Assembly (NCBI GenBank): GCA_015059945.1 | Contig: SUZJ01000001.1 | Coordinates: 1 to 64,000, forward strand | Direction of reading: 5' to 3' | Origin: Rikenellaceae bacterium | Lineage (GTDB): Bacteria; Bacteroidota; Bacteroidia; Bacteroidales; Rikenellaceae | Length of the DNA: 64,000 nt | Shown here: positions 37,165 to 47,215 of the stretch, in pieces | Layout of the letters: each line of letters opens with the position of its first letter | How positions within the stretch are numbered: position 1 is the stretch's first letter | Made by a program: the position numbers and the translations under genes | The notes under the pieces: generated by a model | Seen by the model: the letters and a program-made list of their open reading frames with translations, nothing else | What the model was told of the DNA's origin: nothing | Databases searched by the model: none

Positions 37165-38472
37165 CTAACGACCTTTGATACGGCCGGTCTTCATCAGACC
37201 GTCGTAGTGACGCAGCAACAGATAGCTCTCAATCTGCTTGAGAGTGTCAAGTACCACACCCACCAAGATCAGCAGCGAAGTACCTCCGAAGAAGAGCGCA
37301 AACTGACGGTTGATGCCCAACATCTCAGCAAAAGCGGGCAGGATAGCCACAATTGCCAAGAAAATCGAGCCGGGAAGGGTGATCCTTGTCATGATGGTAT
37401 CAATGTAGCGGACAGTCTCTTTGCCAGGTTTAACACCAGGAATGAAACCACCGTTGCGTTTCAAATCGTCGGCCATCATCTGTGGGTTCACAATGATAGC
37501 GGTGTAGAAATAGGTAAACGCAAATACCAACAGTGCAAATACAAAGTTGTACCAGAAACCTGTGTAGTTGTTGAAAGCAGCAGCGATACCGCGAGTTGCC
37601 TCCCAGTTACCAAACAGCATAGGGATAAACATCAGTGCCTGAGCAAAGATGATAGGCATCACGTTAGCTGCATTGATTTTCAGAGGGATGTACTGGCGAA
37701 CGCCACCGTACTGTTTGTTACCAACAATACGTTTTGCATACTGCACGGGAATCTTACGGGTAGCCTGCACGAGTGCGATAGCTGCCATAAAGATAAGGTA
37801 GAGCAGTACGAGCTCAACAACCAACATTACCCAACCACCGGTAGCGGCACTGGTGCGAGCGTCCAACTCAGCCAACAGAGCGTGAGGCAGACGTGCAACG
37901 ATACCAACCATAATGATCAGCGACACACCATTACCAAGGCCTTTGTCGGTGATCTTCTCACCCAACCACATTACAAACATAGTTCCGGCAATAAGAACTA
38001 CCAATGCGCTGAGGATGAATGCGGTGTTATACTCCATAACGAATGCGCCAGGAGCCTGAGCGTGGAGGTTAGCAAGATATGCAGGACCTTGCAGGCACAA
38101 CACTGCAATAGTCAGATACCTTGTAATCTGGTTCATCTTGCGGTGACCGCTCTCGCCCTCTTTCTGCAACTTCTGGAAGTAGGGAACTACCAAACCCAGA
38201 AGCTGTACGATAATCGAGGCCGAGATGTAGGGCATAACACCCAACGCAAAGATAGAAGCGTTCGAGAACGCACCACCCGAGAAGATGTCCAAAAGGCCCA
38301 TCAAACCCTCCGAGGTCTGGCTCTCCATTGCTGCCAATGCGTTGGGGTCAATTCCTGGAATCACCACAAAACTTCCGAACCTATAAATAAGAAGAAGGCC
38401 CAATGTGTAGAGAATCCTCTTCTTGAGCTCCTCAATCTTAGATATATTCTTAATGGTTTCGATAAGTTTCAT
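37165..38472 (-). CDS. secY: Protein translocase subunit SecY
   Basis: A 435-residue inner-membrane channel for Sec-dependent export, with ten hydrophobic segments (E. coli 443). Landmarks include the plug-region start IDPNALAAMESQ and the cytoplasmic loop KRNGGFIPGVKPGKET. With SecE and SecG (not in this window) it forms the translocon used by all signal-peptide proteins here. It is 33 bp after rplO. Confidence 0.97.
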   Translation of the reverse strand: MKLIETIKNISKIEELKKRILYTLGLLLIYRFGSFVVIPGIDPNALAAMESQTSEGLMGLLDIFSGGAFSNASIFALGVMPYISASIIVQLLGLVVPYFQKLQKEGESGHRKMNQITRYLTIAVLCLQGPAYLANLHAQAPGAFVMEYNTAFILSALVVLIAGTMFVMWLGEKITDKGLGNGVSLIIMVGIVARLPHALLAELDARTSAATGGWVMLVVELVLLYLIFMAAIALVQATRKIPVQYAKRIVGNKQYGGVRQYIPLKINAANVMPIIFAQALMFIPMLFGNWEATRGIAAAFNNYTGFWYNFVFALLVFAFTYFYTAIIVNPQMMADDLKRNGGFIPGVKPGKETVRYIDTIMTRITLPGSIFLAIVAILPAFAEMLGINRQFALFFGGTSLLILVGVVLDTLKQIESYLLLRHYDGLMKTGRIKGR

Positions 38473-38505
38473 CGCTTAATTTGTGTTAGTGATGATTGTT
38501 GTTTC

Positions 38506-38952
38506 TTAGAGTTTCTCCACTTTACCGCCCTTAGCCTCGATTGCTGCGATAGCGCTCTGGCTGAAAGCGTGAGCAGTTACGTTGAGAGCTTTGGTCAACT
38601 CGCCTTTACCGAGGATTTTAACCCTGTTGTTCTTCGAGATAAAACCTGCCTCGATAAGAGTCTCAATGTTGATGTCGGTAATGTTTTTGTTTGCTGCCAA
38701 AGCCTCGAGGGTATCCAAGTTGATGGGTTTGTACTCAACTCGTTTGATGTTGGTAAAACCAAACTTGGGCATACGACGCTGCAAAGGCATCTGACCGCCC
38801 TCGAAACCGAGCTTGTGGCTGTAGCCCGAACGCGACTGAGCACCTTTGTGACCACGTGTAGAGGTACCACCGTGACCCGAACCCTGACCGCGACCAATTC
38901 GTTTCTCGTGGTGAGTCGAACCTGCTGCGGGTTTAAGATTGCTTAAATTCAT
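38506..38952 (-). CDS. rplO: 50S ribosomal protein L15
   Basis: 148 residues (E. coli 144). It is a late-assembly 23S binder with the Gly-rich N-terminus (RIGRGQGSGHGGTSTRGHKG) that threads into rRNA. It lies between rpmD and secY, as in most bacteria. Confidence 0.97.
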   Translation of the reverse strand: MNLSNLKPAAGSTHHEKRIGRGQGSGHGGTSTRGHKGAQSRSGYSHKLGFEGGQMPLQRRMPKFGFTNIKRVEYKPINLDTLEALAANKNITDINIETLIEAGFISKNNRVKILGKGELTKALNVTAHAFSQSAIAAIEAKGGKVEKL

Positions 38953-38994
38953 CGTTATCCTGTGTTTTTTTAGTTACTAATTTATGAATGTCTA

Positions 38995-39177
38995 TTATTT
39001 AACGGTCTCAACCTTTACCAGATGTTTAACCTTGTTAAGCATACCGAGGATGATGGCCGAATCGTCGTGCTCTACGGTCTGATTTACTTTGTGAAGACCA
39101 AGTGCGTCGAGGTTGGCGCACTGGGTTTTGGTCTGGCCGATACGACTTTTTACCTGAGTGATTTTCAATCTTGCCAT
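38995..39177 (-). CDS. rpmD: 50S ribosomal protein L30
   Basis: 60 residues (E. coli 59), starting MARLKITQVKSRIGQTKTQ, with the ferredoxin-like L30 fold expected. It is a small peripheral 23S-binding protein, 17 bp after rpsE. Confidence 0.96.
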   Translation of the reverse strand: MARLKITQVKSRIGQTKTQCANLDALGLHKVNQTVEHDDSAIILGMLNKVKHLVKVETVK

Positions 39178-39194
39178 TTCTATTTTCTCCTTGA

Positions 39195-39710
39195 TTAGCC
39201 GTTAAATACTTGATTCATAGAAATACCGCGCAACTGGGCAACCGAAGCTGCATCGCGGAGCTCCATCAGAGCACCTACGGTAGCTTTAACCAAGTTGTGG
39301 GGGTTCGACGAACCTTTGCTCTTTGCGAGTACGTTGTGGATACCTACGCTCTCAAACACTACACGCATTGCACCACCTGCCTTAACACCGGTACCGGGGG
39401 CAGCGGGACGCATCAACACCTCCGAGCCACCGAAGCGGAACTCCTGAGCGTGAGGAATAGTGCCGTTGATAATAGGAATCTTCACGAGGTTTTTCTTTGC
39501 ATCCTCTACACCTTTTGCGATAGCCGACTGTACCTCGCTGGCTTTACCCAGGCCGTAGCCTACTACGCCAGCCTCATTACCTACAACTACGATGGCAGAG
39601 AAGCTCATAGTGCGACCACCTTTGGTAGTTTTCGATACCCTTTTGATTGCTACGAGCCTATCTTTCAGCTCGAGGTCGCTAGTTTTTACTTTGATGTTAT
39701 TGTTTGCCAT
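39195..39710 (-). CDS. rpsE: 30S ribosomal protein S5
   Basis: 171 residues (E. coli 167). It has the double-stranded RNA-binding domain ([19 protein letters not shown] region) and a C-terminal domain contacting S4 and S8. It influences decoding fidelity and the mRNA helicase activity of the ribosome. It is 11 bp after rplR. Confidence 0.97.
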   Translation of the reverse strand: MANNNIKVKTSDLELKDRLVAIKRVSKTTKGGRTMSFSAIVVVGNEAGVVGYGLGKASEVQSAIAKGVEDAKKNLVKIPIINGTIPHAQEFRFGGSEVLMRPAAPGTGVKAGGAMRVVFESVGIHNVLAKSKGSSNPHNLVKATVGALMELRDAASVAQLRGISMNQVFNG

Positions 39711-39721
39711 AGTTGCCTTAA

Positions 39722-40084
39722 TTAGAATTTAAGTCCGCCCTCACGTGCGGCGTCTGCCAACATTTTTACTCTTCCGTGGTAGAGGTAGCCGTTACGGTCG
39801 AACGATACAGCCTCGATGCCTTTTGCAAGGGCACGCTCTGCTGCCAATTTGCCAACCAATTTAGCCTGCTCAATACCATTTACTTTCTGTGCCTGCTCGG
39901 CGATCTCTTTGTCCAACGACGAAGCCGACGCCAAAGTAACACCGTTCAGGTCATCAATCAACTGTACATAAATCTGCTTGTTGCTGCGGAATACAGTCAT
40001 ACGAGGCCTCTGTGCGGTACCCTCAACTACTTTGCGGATACGCATCTTGATCCTCTCTCTTCTTTCAATCTTATTCAATGACAT
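39722..40084 (-). CDS. rplR: 50S ribosomal protein L18
   Basis: 120 residues (E. coli 117). It binds 5S rRNA with L5. The ending [18 protein letters not shown] is the family signature. It is 16 bp after rplF. Confidence 0.97.
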   Translation of the reverse strand: MSLNKIERRERIKMRIRKVVEGTAQRPRMTVFRSNKQIYVQLIDDLNGVTLASASSLDKEIAEQAQKVNGIEQAKLVGKLAAERALAKGIEAVSFDRNGYLYHGRVKMLADAAREGGLKF

Positions 40085-40100
40085 AGTTTACGCGATTTTA

Positions 40101-40658
40101 CTATTTAGCGTTGGCCGACTTACCAGCCTTACGACGAATGGTTTCACCAATGAACTTAATACCTTTACCTTTGTAGGGCTCGGGTTTGCGGAACGAGCGG
40201 ATCTTAGCTGCAACCTGACCAACAAGTTGTTTGTCGATGCTCTTGAGAGTGAGAATGGGGTAGCCTTTCTTCTCCTGTTTTGCCTCGGCGGTAACCTCGG
40301 GGGGCAACATCAGGTAGATATCGTGCGAATAACCCAACGAGAGTTTGAGGAGCTGGCCCTCTACCTCTGCTTTGAAACCTACACCTACGAGTTCCTGTTT
40401 AATCTCGTAGCCTTTCGAAACGCCCACTACCATATTGTTGATAAGTGCGCGGTACAAGCCGTGCATCGAGCGGTGGCGTGGCTGGTTCGTAGGACGAGTT
40501 ACTGTCAATACGTTTCCCTCTACGGTTACGGTGATGTCAGCGTCTACTTGCTGGCTCAAGGTACCCAGGGGGCCTTTCACGCTTACCACGTTGTTGGGAG
40601 CAACCTCTACGGTTACGCCTGCGGGCAAGTTTACAGGTAATTTACCAATTCTTGACAT
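40101..40658 (-). CDS. rplF: 50S ribosomal protein L6
   Basis: 185 residues (E. coli 177), two repeated alpha/beta domains. It lies near the GTPase centre and the sarcin-ricin loop. The signature PEPYKGKGIKF is present near the C-terminus. It is 55 bp after rpsH. Confidence 0.97.
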   Translation of the reverse strand: MSRIGKLPVNLPAGVTVEVAPNNVVSVKGPLGTLSQQVDADITVTVEGNVLTVTRPTNQPRHRSMHGLYRALINNMVVGVSKGYEIKQELVGVGFKAEVEGQLLKLSLGYSHDIYLMLPPEVTAEAKQEKKGYPILTLKSIDKQLVGQVAAKIRSFRKPEPYKGKGIKFIGETIRRKAGKSANAK

Positions 40659-40713
40659 TGTTTTACTTTTTGTTTAGTGTTTTGTAATTGTTTGTTTACT
40701 AACTCTTTGGAAA

Positions 40714-41112
40714 TTAGTAGATGTAGCAGAGTACCTCGCCACCTACATTCTCCTGGCGTGCTTTCTTGTCGGTCATAATACCTTTGGGAGTCGAAACGAT
40801 GGCGATGCCAAGACCGTTCTGTACCTTAGGCATATCGGCAGCCGACGAGTAGCGACGCAGACCGGGACGCGACACACGCTCGAGAGCCTTGATAGCGCAC
40901 ACTTTGGTCTGAGGGTGGTATTTCAACGCAATCTTGATGGTCGAAAAACCTTTCTCGTTTTTGTCGAATTTGTAGGCAAGGATGTAACCCTGTTCGAAGA
41001 GGATTTTGGTAATCTCTTCTTTCATTTTTGAACCAGGAGCTTCAACCGTTTTGTGGTTGGCTTTCGCTGCGTTTCTAATCCTTGTGAGGAAATCCGCAAT
41101 TGGATCTGTCAT
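40714..41112 (-). CDS. rpsH: 30S ribosomal protein S8
   Basis: 132 residues (E. coli 130). A central 16S binder; in E. coli it is the translational repressor of the spc operon. The C-terminal signature STPKGIMTDKKARQENVGGEVL is present (in two parts). Unusually, it is preceded by a 343-bp gap with its own promoter instead of following rpsN closely. Confidence 0.97.
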   Translation of the reverse strand: MTDPIADFLTRIRNAAKANHKTVEAPGSKMKEEITKILFEQGYILAYKFDKNEKGFSTIKIALKYHPQTKVCAIKALERVSRPGLRRYSSAADMPKVQNGLGIAIVSTPKGIMTDKKARQENVGGEVLCYIY

Positions 41113-41455
41113 AGTTGTAAAAATGGATTAAAAGTTAAAAATGTTTGTTAATTTATTTTCACCTCGATTGCCGGCCACCCATTTCTGGATAGTCGGCAAC
41201 GTCGGTTAGTTTTCTGTTTTTTCGCTATAAAGCCGCCAAAGATAGGTATTTTTCTTTGATTATCAACACTCTTGGGCCCGAAAATTTCACGCAGTGTGCA
41301 AAATTGCTCTTGCTATGTGCAAAATTTCTTATCAACCTCCGCCGAGTGCTTACACCAAAGAACCTTTTTCAAGGGTTTGGCACCTGCGCATTTTCAGCAC
41401 AGATGCCACCCAACTTAGTCTATTTTATAGCCTCCTCTCTTTGGCTTTGAGGCGA
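41113..41455 (-). other. 343-bp gap inside the ribosomal cluster, before rpsH
   Basis: No gene was found on either strand. It contains a consensus promoter (41237-41266), leaving a leader of about 120 nt before rpsH. The 190 bp between that promoter and rpsN are AT-rich with no clear terminator. The leader could host autoregulation by S8, but I see no specific known structure. Confidence 0.6.
41237..41266 (-). promoter_or_regulatory. Internal promoter upstream of rpsH
   Basis: On the minus strand TTG (41266 to 41264), a 19-bp spacer and TATCTTTG (41244 to 41237). Confidence 0.7.
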
Positions 41456-41752
41456 CTACCACGAAGCTTTCTTCACGCCGGGAATCAGACCGTTCGATGC
41501 CATCTCACGGAACTGGATACGGCTCAGACCGAACTGACGGATGTAACCTTTGGGACGGCCGGTGATTTTGCAGCGGTTGTGCTGGCGGATGGGGTTCGAG
41601 TTGCGGGGCAGCTTCGACAGTGCCTGCCAAGCCTCCATCTCGTTCATCTCACCTGCTTTAACGGCAGCAGCGATAGCCTCACGCTTTGCAGCATAGCGGT
41701 TTGCGAGTTTCACACGTTTAACCTCGCGAGCTTTCATTGATTCTTTTGCCAT
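41456..41752 (-). CDS. rpsN: 30S ribosomal protein S14 (zinc-free type)
   Basis: 98 residues (E. coli 101). The C-terminal signature [17 protein letters not shown] is intact, and the CxxC zinc pairs of the short S14 form are absent, so this is the long zinc-independent type. It is a head protein near S3 and S10. Its start is 3 bp from the rplE stop, and it is followed by the 343-bp gap. Confidence 0.97.
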   Translation of the reverse strand: MAKESMKAREVKRVKLANRYAAKREAIAAAVKAGEMNEMEAWQALSKLPRNSNPIRQHNRCKITGRPKGYIRQFGLSRIQFREMASNGLIPGVKKASW

Positions 41753-41755
41753 AGC

Positions 41756-42313
41756 TTATGCTTTTTTTGCGTTTTTGAATGGTAAGCCAAACTCGCGCAG
41801 CAGGGCGTAACCCTCCTCGTCGGTTTTAGCGGTTGTTACGAAGCAAATCTCCATACCGAGGATTTTGGTAATCTTGTCGATATCGATCTCGGGGAAGATG
41901 ATCTGCTCTTTGATACCGAGGGTATAGTTGCCCATACCGTCGAATTTCTCGTTGATGCCTTTGAAGTCGCGGATACGGGGCAGAGCAACTGCGATCAGAC
42001 GCTCCAAGAACTCGTACATCCTCTCGCCGCGGAGGGTTACACGTACGCCTACGGGCATACCCTTACGCAGTTTGAAGTTCGAGATATCTTTACGCGAGCG
42101 GGTCTGAACAGCTTTCTGACCTGCGATAATGGTGAGCTCCTCCTGAGCAATCTCGATGAGCTTTTTGTCAGCTACGGCCTCACCAACGCCTTCGTTGATA
42201 ACGATTTTCTCCAGCTTGGGTACCTGCATGATGCTGGTATAGCCAAACTCTTTCATAAGGGCTGGTACAATCTGCTCCTTATAAGTTGTTTTAAGTGTAG
42301 GAATGTAAGCCAT
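41756..42313 (-). CDS. rplE: 50S ribosomal protein L5
   Basis: 185 residues (E. coli 179). It binds 5S rRNA and forms the bridge to S13. Conserved stretches include [32 protein letters not shown] and the [10 protein letters not shown] end. Its start overlaps the rplX stop by one base, showing translational coupling. Confidence 0.97.
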   Translation of the reverse strand: MAYIPTLKTTYKEQIVPALMKEFGYTSIMQVPKLEKIVINEGVGEAVADKKLIEIAQEELTIIAGQKAVQTRSRKDISNFKLRKGMPVGVRVTLRGERMYEFLERLIAVALPRIRDFKGINEKFDGMGNYTLGIKEQIIFPEIDIDKITKILGMEICFVTTAKTDEEGYALLREFGLPFKNAKKA

Positions 42314-42639
42314 TATTTAATCTCCTCTCCTGATTTTTTAGCGTAACGTACAAGTTTGCCATTCTCACCAGCCTTGCGACCTACGCGGGTAGGTTTGCCG
42401 GTTTTGGGATCAGCGAGCATAAGGTTCGAGATGTGGATGGGTGCCTCCTGCTCAACGATACCGCCCTGGGTGTTCTTGGCGCTGGGTTTGGTGTGTTTTT
42501 TGATGATGTTGAAACCCTCAACGATTGCGCGCTGGTTTTTGGGATCAACCTCCAATACACGACCGGTTTTCTCTTTGCTCTTGCTACCGCCTGCGATAAC
42601 AAAAACAGTATCACCTTTTTTGATGTGTAATTTTGCCAT
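42313..42639 (-). CDS. rplX: 50S ribosomal protein L24
   Basis: 108 residues (E. coli 104). An assembly initiator that contacts the 5' end of 23S rRNA. The KOW motif lies at the N-terminus ([22 protein letters not shown]). It is 26 bp after rplN. Confidence 0.97.
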   Translation of the reverse strand: MAKLHIKKGDTVFVIAGGSKSKEKTGRVLEVDPKNQRAIVEGFNIIKKHTKPSAKNTQGGIVEQEAPIHISNLMLADPKTGKPTRVGRKAGENGKLVRYAKKSGEEIK

Positions 42640-42665
42640 AATACTAATCTTTGTTTTTTAGCGGA

Positions 42666-43031
42666 TTACAATACTTCGGGTGCAAGCGAGATAATCTTCA
42701 TATACTGGTCACGAAGCTCACGAGCTACGGGGCCGAAGATACGGGTACCACGCATCTCACCCTGGGGGTTCAGGAGTACTACGGCGTTGTCGTCGAAACG
42801 AATGTACGAACCGTTAGCACGACGAATCTCCTTCTTTGTCCTAACTACAACCGCTTTCGATACGGTACCCTTCTTGATGTCGCCCGAAGGGGTTGCGCTC
42901 TTGACGGTCACAACAATTTTGTCGCCAATGGTGGCGTACTTCTTCTTGGTGCCACCGAGAACGCGGATGCACAGAACCTCTTTTGCACCGCTGTTGTCAG
43001 CTACAACCAATCTGCTTTCCTGTTGTATCAT
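42666..43031 (-). CDS. rplN: 50S ribosomal protein L14
   Basis: 121 residues (E. coli 123). It lies at the subunit interface and is the docking site of silencing factor RsfS. The start [22 protein letters not shown] is typical (in two parts). It is 2 bp after rpsQ. Confidence 0.97.
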   Translation of the reverse strand: MIQQESRLVVADNSGAKEVLCIRVLGGTKKKYATIGDKIVVTVKSATPSGDIKKGTVSKAVVVRTKKEIRRANGSYIRFDDNAVVLLNPQGEMRGTRIFGPVARELRDQYMKIISLAPEVL

Positions 43032-43033
43032 AA

Positions 43034-43288
43034 CTATTTAGCTCTTTCAATAATTTCTACTAATCTCCAACGCTTAGTCTTGCTCAGAGGTCGCGTCTCC
43101 ATAATCTTAACGGTGTCGCCTTCGTTGCAGGTGTTCTGCTCGTCCTCGGCCACAAAGCGAGTGGTCTTGTTAACGAATTTACCATAAATGGGGTGTTTCA
43201 CTTTACGGTGAACTGCAACTACGATAGATTTCTCCATCTTATTGCTGACTACCACGCCGATTCTCTCTTTTCTAAGATTTCTTTCCAT
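43034..43288 (-). CDS. rpsQ: 30S ribosomal protein S17
   Basis: 84 residues, the same as E. coli. A primary 16S binder with an OB fold. The conserved [14 protein letters not shown] stretch is present. It is 14 bp after rpmC. Confidence 0.97.
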   Translation of the reverse strand: MERNLRKERIGVVVSNKMEKSIVVAVHRKVKHPIYGKFVNKTTRFVAEDEQNTCNEGDTVKIMETRPLSKTKRWRLVEIIERAK

Positions 43289-43302
43289 AGCGTCAATCTT
43301 CT

Positions 43303-43494
43303 CTATTTGTTGTTCTTCTGGTGCAGTACAGTCTGCATACGCGCGATGTCTCTGCGAGCTTTCTTAATAACGGTGGTATCCTCTACGGGAGATACTGCGT
43401 GATTAACCTTCAAAGTGGCAAGCTTTGCCTGCTCAGCTTCCAGACGCTCAACCAAGTCGCTGATTGCCATCTCTCGAATTTCTGCTGTTTTCAT
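43303..43494 (-). CDS. rpmC: 50S ribosomal protein L29
   Basis: 63 residues, the same as E. coli. A two-helix protein at the exit tunnel, where trigger factor and SRP bind near L23. The ending [13 protein letters not shown] fits the family. It is 26 bp after rplP. Confidence 0.96.
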   Translation of the reverse strand: MKTAEIREMAISDLVERLEAEQAKLATLKVNHAVSPVEDTTVIKKARRDIARMQTVLHQKNNK

Positions 43495-43520
43495 TCTTTC
43501 TTGTCTCTTTTTAATGGTTA

Positions 43521-43940
43521 TTACTCAGTATAGTCACGACGAACTACCAACTTAGTTTCGATAGGCAGCTTCTGTGCGCCGAGGCGGAGTGCCTCTTTTG
43601 CCACCTCAAAGGGTACGCCCTCAATCTCAAACATAATGCGACCGGGGGTAACAGGAGCTACATATCCTTCTGGGTTACCTTTACCTTTACCCATACGAAC
43701 CTCGGCGGGTTTCTTGGTGATGGGTTTGTCGGGGAAGATGCGGATCCAAATCTGACCCTCACGTTTCATATAACGTACGATGGCCTGACGAGCTGCCTCA
43801 ATCTGACGACCGGTGATCCAAGTCGAGTCGAGTGCTTTGAGACCGAACGAACCGAACGCAAGCTGGTTACCACGCTGAGCGAGGCCTTTCATGCGTCCCT
43901 TCTGCATTCTTCTAAATTTAGTCCTTTTTGGCTGTAACAT
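43521..43940 (-). CDS. rplP: 50S ribosomal protein L16
   Basis: 139 residues (E. coli 136). It helps position A-site tRNA next to L27. The start [19 protein letters not shown] and [14 protein letters not shown] are characteristic. It is 28 bp after rpsC. Confidence 0.97.
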   Translation of the reverse strand: MLQPKRTKFRRMQKGRMKGLAQRGNQLAFGSFGLKALDSTWITGRQIEAARQAIVRYMKREGQIWIRIFPDKPITKKPAEVRMGKGKGNPEGYVAPVTPGRIMFEIEGVPFEVAKEALRLGAQKLPIETKLVVRRDYTE

Positions 43941-43968
43941 TTCTTATATTATTTAGAAGGGTTCTTAA

Positions 43969-44715
43969 CTATTTGTTATTGTTATTATTGCGCCTGCGTT
44001 TGCGGTCGCCACGGGGTTTGCCACCGCGCTCATCGCGCTGTGCGGGGCCTGCTACCGACGAAGCACCTGCGATCTCAAACAGATCACGTTTTGCGTATAC
44101 CTCGCCTACGCAGATCCATACTTTAACACCCATGATACCAACTTTGGTCAGCGCCTCGGCCAAGCAGTAGTCTACGTCTGCACGGAAGGTGTGCAGAGGA
44201 ATACGGCCCTCTTTGTAGGTCTCGCTACGAGCCATCTCAGCACCACCGATACGGCCGCTGATCTGGATTTTGATACCCTCAGCACCCATACGCATAGTCG
44301 ATGCGATAGTGGTTTTGATAGCGCGACGATACGATACACGGCCTTCGAGCTGGCGAGCCAAGTTGTTAGCAACAATTACGGCGTCGATCTCGGGGCGTTT
44401 TACCTCAAAGATGTTGATCTGTACCTCTTTGCCGGTGAGTTTCTTCAACTCCTCTTTCAGCTTGTCAACCTCCTGGCCACCTTTACCGATGATCAGACCG
44501 GGACGAGCGGTGCTGATGGTTACAGTCACGAGCTTCAAGGTGCGCTCGATGATGATTTTCGAAATGCTAGCCTTTGCAAGACGGGCGTTCAGATATTCGC
44601 GAATTTTAGCATCCTCAACCAACTTAGTCGAGAAGTCCTTACCGCCATACCAGTTGGAGTCCCAACCGCGAATAATACCAAGACGGTTTGCTATTGGATT
44701 AACTTTCTGTCCCAT
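43969..44715 (-). CDS. rpsC: 30S ribosomal protein S3
   Basis: 248 residues (E. coli 233). It lines the mRNA entry tunnel. The KH domain with [14 protein letters not shown] is present near 60-75. The C-terminus adds a basic, Asn-rich tail ([14 protein letters not shown]) not found in E. coli. It is 5 bp after rplV. Confidence 0.97.
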   Translation of the reverse strand: MGQKVNPIANRLGIIRGWDSNWYGGKDFSTKLVEDAKIREYLNARLAKASISKIIIERTLKLVTVTISTARPGLIIGKGGQEVDKLKEELKKLTGKEVQINIFEVKRPEIDAVIVANNLARQLEGRVSYRRAIKTTIASTMRMGAEGIKIQISGRIGGAEMARSETYKEGRIPLHTFRADVDYCLAEALTKVGIMGVKVWICVGEVYAKRDLFEIAGASSVAGPAQRDERGGKPRGDRKRRRNNNNNK

Positions 44716-44720
44716 TCTTT

Positions 44721-45137
44721 TTACTCAGCTGATTTAGTTTCTACTACCATTTTGTCTACAATAATTGTAACGTGGTTCGAGCGTTTGCGGATGCGGTGTG
44801 CACGACCCTGGGGTGCGGGCTGGATGCGTTTGAGCATACGACCACCGTCTACCTTAATCTCTTTCACGCAAAGCTTGGTATCCTCCAACCTCTCGGTGGG
44901 GTTTTTAGCCTCCCAGTTGGCGATAGCCGATTTGAGGAGTTTCTCCAGTTTGGTAGAAGCCTCTTTCTTCGAGTAACGAAGGAGAGCCAAAGCTTTGTTA
45001 ACCTCTACGCCGCGAACGGTGTCGGCAACGATACGCATCTTACGGGGCGAGGTTGGGCAATCACGCAGCGAGGCGATAGCCACCTGCTTCTTTGCGGCCT
45101 TCATTTTCTCGGCCATTTGATATTTTCTTGCTCCCAT
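44721..45137 (-). CDS. rplV: 50S ribosomal protein L22
   Basis: 138 residues (E. coli 110). The extra length is about 20 N-terminal residues plus a short tail. Its beta-hairpin loop ([17 protein letters not shown]) lines the peptide exit tunnel and is a known site of macrolide-resistance mutations; no such change can be called here. It is 7 bp after rpsS. Confidence 0.97.
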   Translation of the reverse strand: MGARKYQMAEKMKAAKKQVAIASLRDCPTSPRKMRIVADTVRGVEVNKALALLRYSKKEASTKLEKLLKSAIANWEAKNPTERLEDTKLCVKEIKVDGGRMLKRIQPAPQGRAHRIRKRSNHVTIIVDKMVVETKSAE

Positions 45138-45144
45138 AGTTTAG

Positions 45145-45414
45145 TTATTTTTTACGGTTACCGGCGTGACCGCGGAAGGTGCGTGTGGGCGCGAACTCTC
45201 CAAGTTTGTGGCCTACCATATTTTCAGTTACATATACGGGTATGAACTTGTTGCCGTTGTGAACAGCAATAGTCTGACCCACGAAGTCGGGCGAAATCAT
45301 ACTTGCCCTCGACCAAGTTTTAATAACGGTCTTCTTGTTGCTCTCGTTCTGAGCGATAACCCTCTGCTCGAGTTTCAGCTCAATGAACGGTCCTTTTTTA
45401 AGTGAACGACTCAT
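45145..45414 (-). CDS. rpsS: 30S ribosomal protein S19
   Basis: 89 residues (E. coli 92). A head protein that pairs with S13 and contacts A-site tRNA. The start [15 protein letters not shown] and the end [15 protein letters not shown] are standard. It is 15 bp after rplB. Confidence 0.97.
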   Translation of the reverse strand: MSRSLKKGPFIELKLEQRVIAQNESNKKTVIKTWSRASMISPDFVGQTIAVHNGNKFIPVYVTENMVGHKLGEFAPTRTFRGHAGNRKK

Positions 45415-45429
45415 TATGCTACTATTTTA

Positions 45430-46254
45430 TTATTTTGTTTTCTTTGAGATAATGAATTTGCTGGTAGTCTTCTTAGGATTGCGAGTTTTGTAACCCTTAG
45501 CCAGCAAACCTTTGCGCGAACGGGGGTGACCACCACTCGAACGACCTTCACCACCACCCATGGGGTGATCAACAGGGTTCATGGTTACACCACGGTTGTG
45601 AGGCTTGCGACCCAACCAGCGTTTGCGACCTGCCTTACCGTGCTGCTCGAGGCTGTGATCGGGGTTCGATACAGCACCTACGGTTGCGCGGCAAGCGCAC
45701 AGAACCATACGAGTCTCGCCCGAGGGCAGTTTGATAATAGCATATTTACCCTCACGAGCCAGAAGCTGTGCATAGGTACCGGCACTACGAGCCAATACTG
45801 CGCCCTGACCGGGGTAGAGTTCGATTGCGTGGATAACAGTACCCAGAGGAATGTTAGCCAACGAAAGGGTGTTACCAACCTCGGGGGCAACTGCGTCGCC
45901 GCTCAGTACGGTCTGACCTACTTTCAGGCCGTTGGGAGCCAAGATGTAGCTCTTCTGGCCGTCTGCGTATACGATCAGGGCGATACGAGCCGAACGGTTG
46001 GGGTCATACTCGATGGTTGCAACGGTTGCTGCCATACCATCTTTTGCACGTTTGAAGTCGATAACACGGTACATCTGTTTGTGGCCGCCACCGATGTAGC
46101 GAACGGTCATCTTACCGGCGTGGTTACGACCACCGCTGCTCTTCTTAGGCTCGAGCAGCGACTTCTCAGGCACCGAGCAGGTGATATCTGTAAAGGTACC
46201 TGCAATTTTATGTCTTGTTCCCGGAGTTACGGGGTTAAACTTTTTTACTGCCAT
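45430..46254 (-). CDS. rplB: 50S ribosomal protein L2
   Basis: 274 residues (E. coli 273). It is needed for subunit joining and peptidyl-transferase integrity. The conserved [16 protein letters not shown] loop, which reaches toward the catalytic centre, is intact. It is 8 bp after rplW. Confidence 0.97.
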   Translation of the reverse strand: MAVKKFNPVTPGTRHKIAGTFTDITCSVPEKSLLEPKKSSGGRNHAGKMTVRYIGGGHKQMYRVIDFKRAKDGMAATVATIEYDPNRSARIALIVYADGQKSYILAPNGLKVGQTVLSGDAVAPEVGNTLSLANIPLGTVIHAIELYPGQGAVLARSAGTYAQLLAREGKYAIIKLPSGETRMVLCACRATVGAVSNPDHSLEQHGKAGRKRWLGRKPHNRGVTMNPVDHPMGGGEGRSSGGHPRSRKGLLAKGYKTRNPKKTTSKFIISKKTK

Positions 46255-46262
46255 CTCTCAAA

Positions 46263-46553
46263 TTAGATATTACTGTAGAAATCAATTGTATCGCCCTCTT
46301 TCAAGGTTACGATAGCTTTTTTCACTGCGTTGGTGCGGCCTACCAGATAGCCTGCTTTGGTGTAGCGAGCTTTCAGTTTACCTTTCTCGTTGATAGTGTT
46401 TACGCTCTCAACGACTACGCTGTACATCTGCTCTACGGCTTTGCGAATCTCCAACTTGTTGGCCCTGCGGTCAACAATAAATCCGTACTGACCGAGCTTC
46501 TCGCCCTGACCGGCCATTTTCTCGGTCAAGATGGGTTTGATAATTACGTTCAT
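46263..46553 (-). CDS. rplW: 50S ribosomal protein L23
   Basis: 96 residues (E. coli 100). It forms the docking site for trigger factor and SRP at the exit tunnel. The N-terminal IIKPILTEKMAGQGEKLGQY is typical. It is 30 bp after rplD. Confidence 0.96.
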   Translation of the reverse strand: MNVIIKPILTEKMAGQGEKLGQYGFIVDRRANKLEIRKAVEQMYSVVVESVNTINEKGKLKARYTKAGYLVGRTNAVKKAIVTLKEGDTIDFYSNI

Positions 46554-46583
46554 AATGTTGTCTCTTTCAGTTTTTGGTGTGGA

Positions 46584-47207
46584 TTAGAACATTTCGTTAA
46601 CCTTAGCAACTGCGCTCTCGGTGAACAGCATAACACCGGCGTTCATCACGTCATAGGTGTTCAAGTTGGCCACCTGCATAACCTTTACTTTGGGCAGGTT
46701 GCGAACGCTGAGGCAGATGTTGTGGTCGGTCTCTGCTACTACGAGCAATACCTTTTTGTCAGCCAGTTTGAGGGCCTCGGCCATTGCAACGAACGATTTG
46801 GTTTTGGGAGTCTCCATAACGAAATCCTCTACAACGGTGATTGCCTCAGCCTGGGCTTTCAGTGAGAGTGCGCTGCGGCGAGCCAGAGCTTTGAGCTTTT
46901 TGTTCAGCTTGAAGCTGTAGTCGCGAGGTACGGGACCAAAGATGCGACCGCCGCCGGGGAAGAGAGGCGAGAGGATGCTACCTGCACGAGCACCGCCTGT
47001 ACCTTTCTGACGTTTGAGTTTGCGGGTCGAACCAGCTACTTCGTTACGCTGTTTCGCCTTGTGAGTTCCTTGGCGCTGGTCAGCAAGATACTGCTTTACG
47101 GCCAAGTAGATGGCGTGAGTGTTAGGCTCAATGCCAAAGACCTCCTGCGAAAGCACTGCTTTCTTCTCGGTCTGGGTTCCTGTGGTGGTGTAAATTGCTA
47201 ATTCCAT
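46584..47207 (-). CDS. rplD: 50S ribosomal protein L4
   Basis: 207 residues (E. coli 201). A tunnel-lining protein, and in E. coli the autorepressor of the S10 operon. The extended loop with RKLKRQKGTGGARAGS and FGPVPRDYSFKLNKK is present. It is 8 bp after rplC. Confidence 0.97.
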   Translation of the reverse strand: MELAIYTTTGTQTEKKAVLSQEVFGIEPNTHAIYLAVKQYLADQRQGTHKAKQRNEVAGSTRKLKRQKGTGGARAGSILSPLFPGGGRIFGPVPRDYSFKLNKKLKALARRSALSLKAQAEAITVVEDFVMETPKTKSFVAMAEALKLADKKVLLVVAETDHNICLSVRNLPKVKVMQVANLNTYDVMNAGVMLFTESAVAKVNEMF

Positions 47208-47215
47208 CTCCTTAA

